Assembly: GCA_021812505.1 (NCBI GenBank)
Contig: JAKANG010000040.1
Location: 1-8,016 of the forward strand
Direction of reading: 5' to 3'
From: Pseudomonadota bacterium
GTDB lineage: Bacteria > Pseudomonadota > Alphaproteobacteria > Rhizobiales > Beijerinckiaceae
Length of the DNA stretch: 8,016 bases
The notes beneath the pieces were generated by a model. It ran no database searches and was not told where the DNA came from. It worked only from the letters and a program-made list of their open reading frames with translations. A program made the position numbers and the translations under genes. This document shows, in pieces, positions 6,481-8,016 of the stretch. Numbering within the stretch: the first letter of the stretch is position 1; each line of letters opens with the position of its first letter.

Positions 6481-7701
6481 TCAGGCCGCGGGATAGGGCG
6501 TGACGATCAACGAGGCGTTGATGCCGCCGAACGCCAGCGAATTGGACAGAACCGCCCGAATCTCCGTTTTGACGGCCTGAGGCCCGACGAGACGGATCTG
6601 GCAGTTGGGGTCCTGAATTTCGGTGTTGAGATTGGGCGGCGCGATCTGCTCGCGCAAGGCCATGATCGAAACCACCAGCTCAAGCGCCCCCGCCGCGCCC
6701 AGCGCATGGCCGTGGACCGGCTTGGTCGAGGAAACCAGAAGATGGTCGCAATGGGCGCCGAAGGCCAGGTTGAGGCCCTGCGCCTCGGTCGCGTCATTGG
6801 CCACCGTGGCGGTGCCGTGGGCGTTGACATAATCGATGTCGGCGGGCGCGAGGCCGGCGTCTTCGAGCGCCATGGCCATGCAGGCGGCGCCGGAAGCCGC
6901 GTCGGGGCGCACCGGGTCGAGCGCGTCGCTGTTGGTGCCATAGCCGGCAAGGACGGCCAGCGGCTCCGCGCCGCGCGCGCGCGCGGCGTCCTCGGCCTCC
7001 AGCACGAACATGCCGGCGCCCTCGCCCAGCACCATGCCGTTGCGGTTCTTGGCGAATGGCCGGCAGATATCGGGAGTGAGGACCCGCAGGCCCTCCCAGG
7101 CGCGCATCGTGCCGTTGGTGGCGCAGGCTTCCGAGCCGCCGACGATGGCGCGGTCGATCATGCCGGCACGGATCATCTGCATCGCGAGGCCGATCGCCTG
7201 GCTGCCCGAGGAACAGGCGCTGGCGAGGGCGAAACAGGGTCCCGTCGCGCCATAGCGCATGGAGAGCATGGCCGGACCGGCGCTCGGAATGAGTTTTGGC
7301 ACCGCCAGCGTTTCCGGCCGCTTGTTTCCGACATAGACAGTGTAGAGTCCGTCGTCGACGGTCTTCATGCCGCCGATTCCCGTGCCGAGCAAAGCCGCGC
7401 AGCGGGGACCCTGACGTTCCTCAGGGTCGAGCCCCGCCTGGGCCAACGCCTCGTCCGCGGCGGCGAGAGCGTAAGCGGTGAAGGCGTCGCAGAACGGGGC
7501 GAGTTGCGGGCCGACGCGGGCCGCGATGTCGAAGTCACGCACCTGGGCGGAAATTGTTATGCGGCCGCCATAAGGCTGCCGCACGTCGAGCGGGCCGATG
7601 CAGGGCTTTCCGTCGCGCGCGGCTTGCCAGAGGAGATTCGCGCCGACGCCGGCCGCCGAAACGGCGCCCATGCCGGTGACGACGACGCGCCGGGAGGTCA
7701 T
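6481..7701 (-). CDS. FabF/NodE-type beta-ketoacyl-ACP synthase
   Basis: This decarboxylating condensing enzyme joins an acyl group held on its cysteine to malonyl-ACP. The 406 residues span a complete KASII-type thiolase fold: N-terminal RRVVVTGMGAVSAAG, nucleophile C163 in ASACSSGSQAIG, H295 in NAHGTATVANDATE, K327 and H332 in SSTKPVHGHALGAAG, and C-terminal SNSLAFGGINASL (FabF has FGFGGTNASL). So the catalytic Cys-His-His set is intact and it is not a chain-length factor. The stretch AWEGLRVLTPDICRPFAKNRNGMVLGEGAGM (201-231) resembles the NodE branch more than housekeeping FabF. The start overlaps the ACP stop in an ATGA junction, with AAGGA twelve bases upstream. The ACP just upstream is the probable partner. 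Chain length and product cannot be read from the sequence. Confidence 0.93.
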   Translation of the reverse strand: MTSRRVVVTGMGAVSAAGVGANLLWQAARDGKPCIGPLDVRQPYGGRITISAQVRDFDIAARVGPQLAPFCDAFTAYALAAADEALAQAGLDPEERQGPRCAALLGTGIGGMKTVDDGLYTVYVGNKRPETLAVPKLIPSAGPAMLSMRYGATGPCFALASACSSGSQAIGLAMQMIRAGMIDRAIVGGSEACATNGTMRAWEGLRVLTPDICRPFAKNRNGMVLGEGAGMFVLEAEDAARARGAEPLAVLAGYGTNSDALDPVRPDAASGAACMAMALEDAGLAPADIDYVNAHGTATVANDATEAQGLNLAFGAHCDHLLVSSTKPVHGHALGAAGALELVVSIMALREQIAPPNLNTEIQDPNCQIRLVGPQAVKTEIRAVLSNSLAFGGINASLIVTPYPAA

Positions 7702-7973
7702 TTCGCGGCTTTTTCCTTGAGGATATGGGAGCTGATCGCCTCGACCAGGCCTTTCAGATCCTTGGCCTCCTGAAAGGAGCCGTCCATCGGGATATAGACG
7801 TCGAATTTCTCTTCGATCGCGGTCAGGATCATCACCAGATCGATCGATTTCAGGCCGAGGAGGTCGATCGTGGCGTCGTCTTTGAGTTTGTCGCGAGGAA
7901 TCATGCCCTCGGAGGCGATCACATCGAGGATCTGGTCGATCATCGCCTGCTGGTCATTTGAAACCGAAGTCAC
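7698..7973 (-). CDS. Acyl carrier protein, dedicated (NodF/AcpP-like)
   Basis: This small acidic four-helix carrier has 91 residues. The predicted phosphopantetheine attachment site is S43 in LLGLKSIDLVMILTAIEEKFDVYIP. The residue before the serine is Lys, whereas most ACPs have Asp (DSL). After helix II it has a slightly longer loop (PMDGSFQEAKDLKGL) than E. coli AcpP, and the C-terminus is Lys-rich (LKEKAAK). The start is GTG at 7973, supported by AGGGG seven bases upstream and by a GTGA overlap with an upstream frame. The ATG at 7943 is an alternative that would remove the first ten residues, which look dispensable. Its stop overlaps the ketoacyl synthase start, so it is almost surely the carrier for that enzyme rather than the housekeeping AcpP. 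Confidence 0.92.
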   Translation of the reverse strand: MTSVSNDQQAMIDQILDVIASEGMIPRDKLKDDATIDLLGLKSIDLVMILTAIEEKFDVYIPMDGSFQEAKDLKGLVEAISSHILKEKAAK

Positions 7974-8016
7974 TGGCGCACCCCTGGTTGCATGCGGCGG
8001 GCCCCACGGCGATCGG
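7970..8016 (-). CDS. Possible 3' end of an upstream gene (partial)
   Basis: On the minus strand a frame is open from the window edge and ends in a TGA (7972-7970) that overlaps the GTG start of the ACP gene as GTGA. Only about 15 codons are visible (ending DRRGARRMQPGVRQ), too few for identification. The case rests on the overlap, which repeats the coupling seen at the next junctions of the operon. The first gene of the cassette would then lie outside the window. Confidence 0.4.
   Translation of the reverse strand, partial: DRRGARRMQPGVRQ
7981..7985 (-). promoter_or_regulatory. Shine-Dalgarno site that sets the ACP GTG start
   Basis: AGGGG on the minus strand stands seven bases before the GTG at 7973. 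It is the main reason for preferring this GTG over the internal ATG at 7943, in front of which no comparable site was seen. Confidence 0.6.

Noticed and set aside
6277..7773. A 498-codon plus-strand open frame antisense to the ketoacyl synthase and ACP genes.
   Set aside because: Its product is rich in Arg, Gly, Ala and His with no domain; long antisense frames are expected opposite GC-rich genes. The minus-strand proteins have full catalytic motifs.

Overview
The window is GC-rich, has very few spacers, and reads as part of an alphaproteobacterial chromosome. The order lptB-rpoN-hpf-ptsN is a classic alphaproteobacterial arrangement and suggests Hyphomicrobiales (Rhizobiales). A Beijerinckiaceae- or Methylocystaceae-like source is possible, but that is a guess. 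I see no mobile element, rRNA, tRNA or CRISPR array.

Left half (+ strand, 1-4537): the 3' part of lptB (LPS export ATPase) ends just before a strong intrinsic terminator. Then follow rpoN (sigma-54), hpf (long-form ribosome hibernation factor), ptsN (nitrogen PTS EIIA) and a four-helix EI24/CysZ-like membrane protein. Two good intrinsic terminators (after lptB and after hpf) divide this conserved block into separate or attenuated transcription units.

Right half (- strand, 4542-8016): the transcript runs toward decreasing coordinates. It carries an acyl carrier protein, a FabF/NodE-type ketoacyl synthase, two single-hotdog MaoC-family proteins and, after a 98-base spacer, an NDUFA9-type atypical SDR. 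The two hotdog genes look like the subunits of one heteromeric (R)-3-hydroxyacyl-thioester dehydratase. Three of the junctions are ATGA/GTGA overlaps, including one that implies a further gene cut off by the right edge. EI24 and the SDR converge with only four bases between their stop codons.

The most interesting part is the ACP-KS-hotdog-hotdog cassette. It has a dedicated carrier protein, a condensing enzyme and a split dehydratase, but no ketoreductase or enoyl reductase in the window. It looks like a small accessory acyl-chain pathway, separate from housekeeping fatty-acid synthesis, whose product cannot be read from the sequence.
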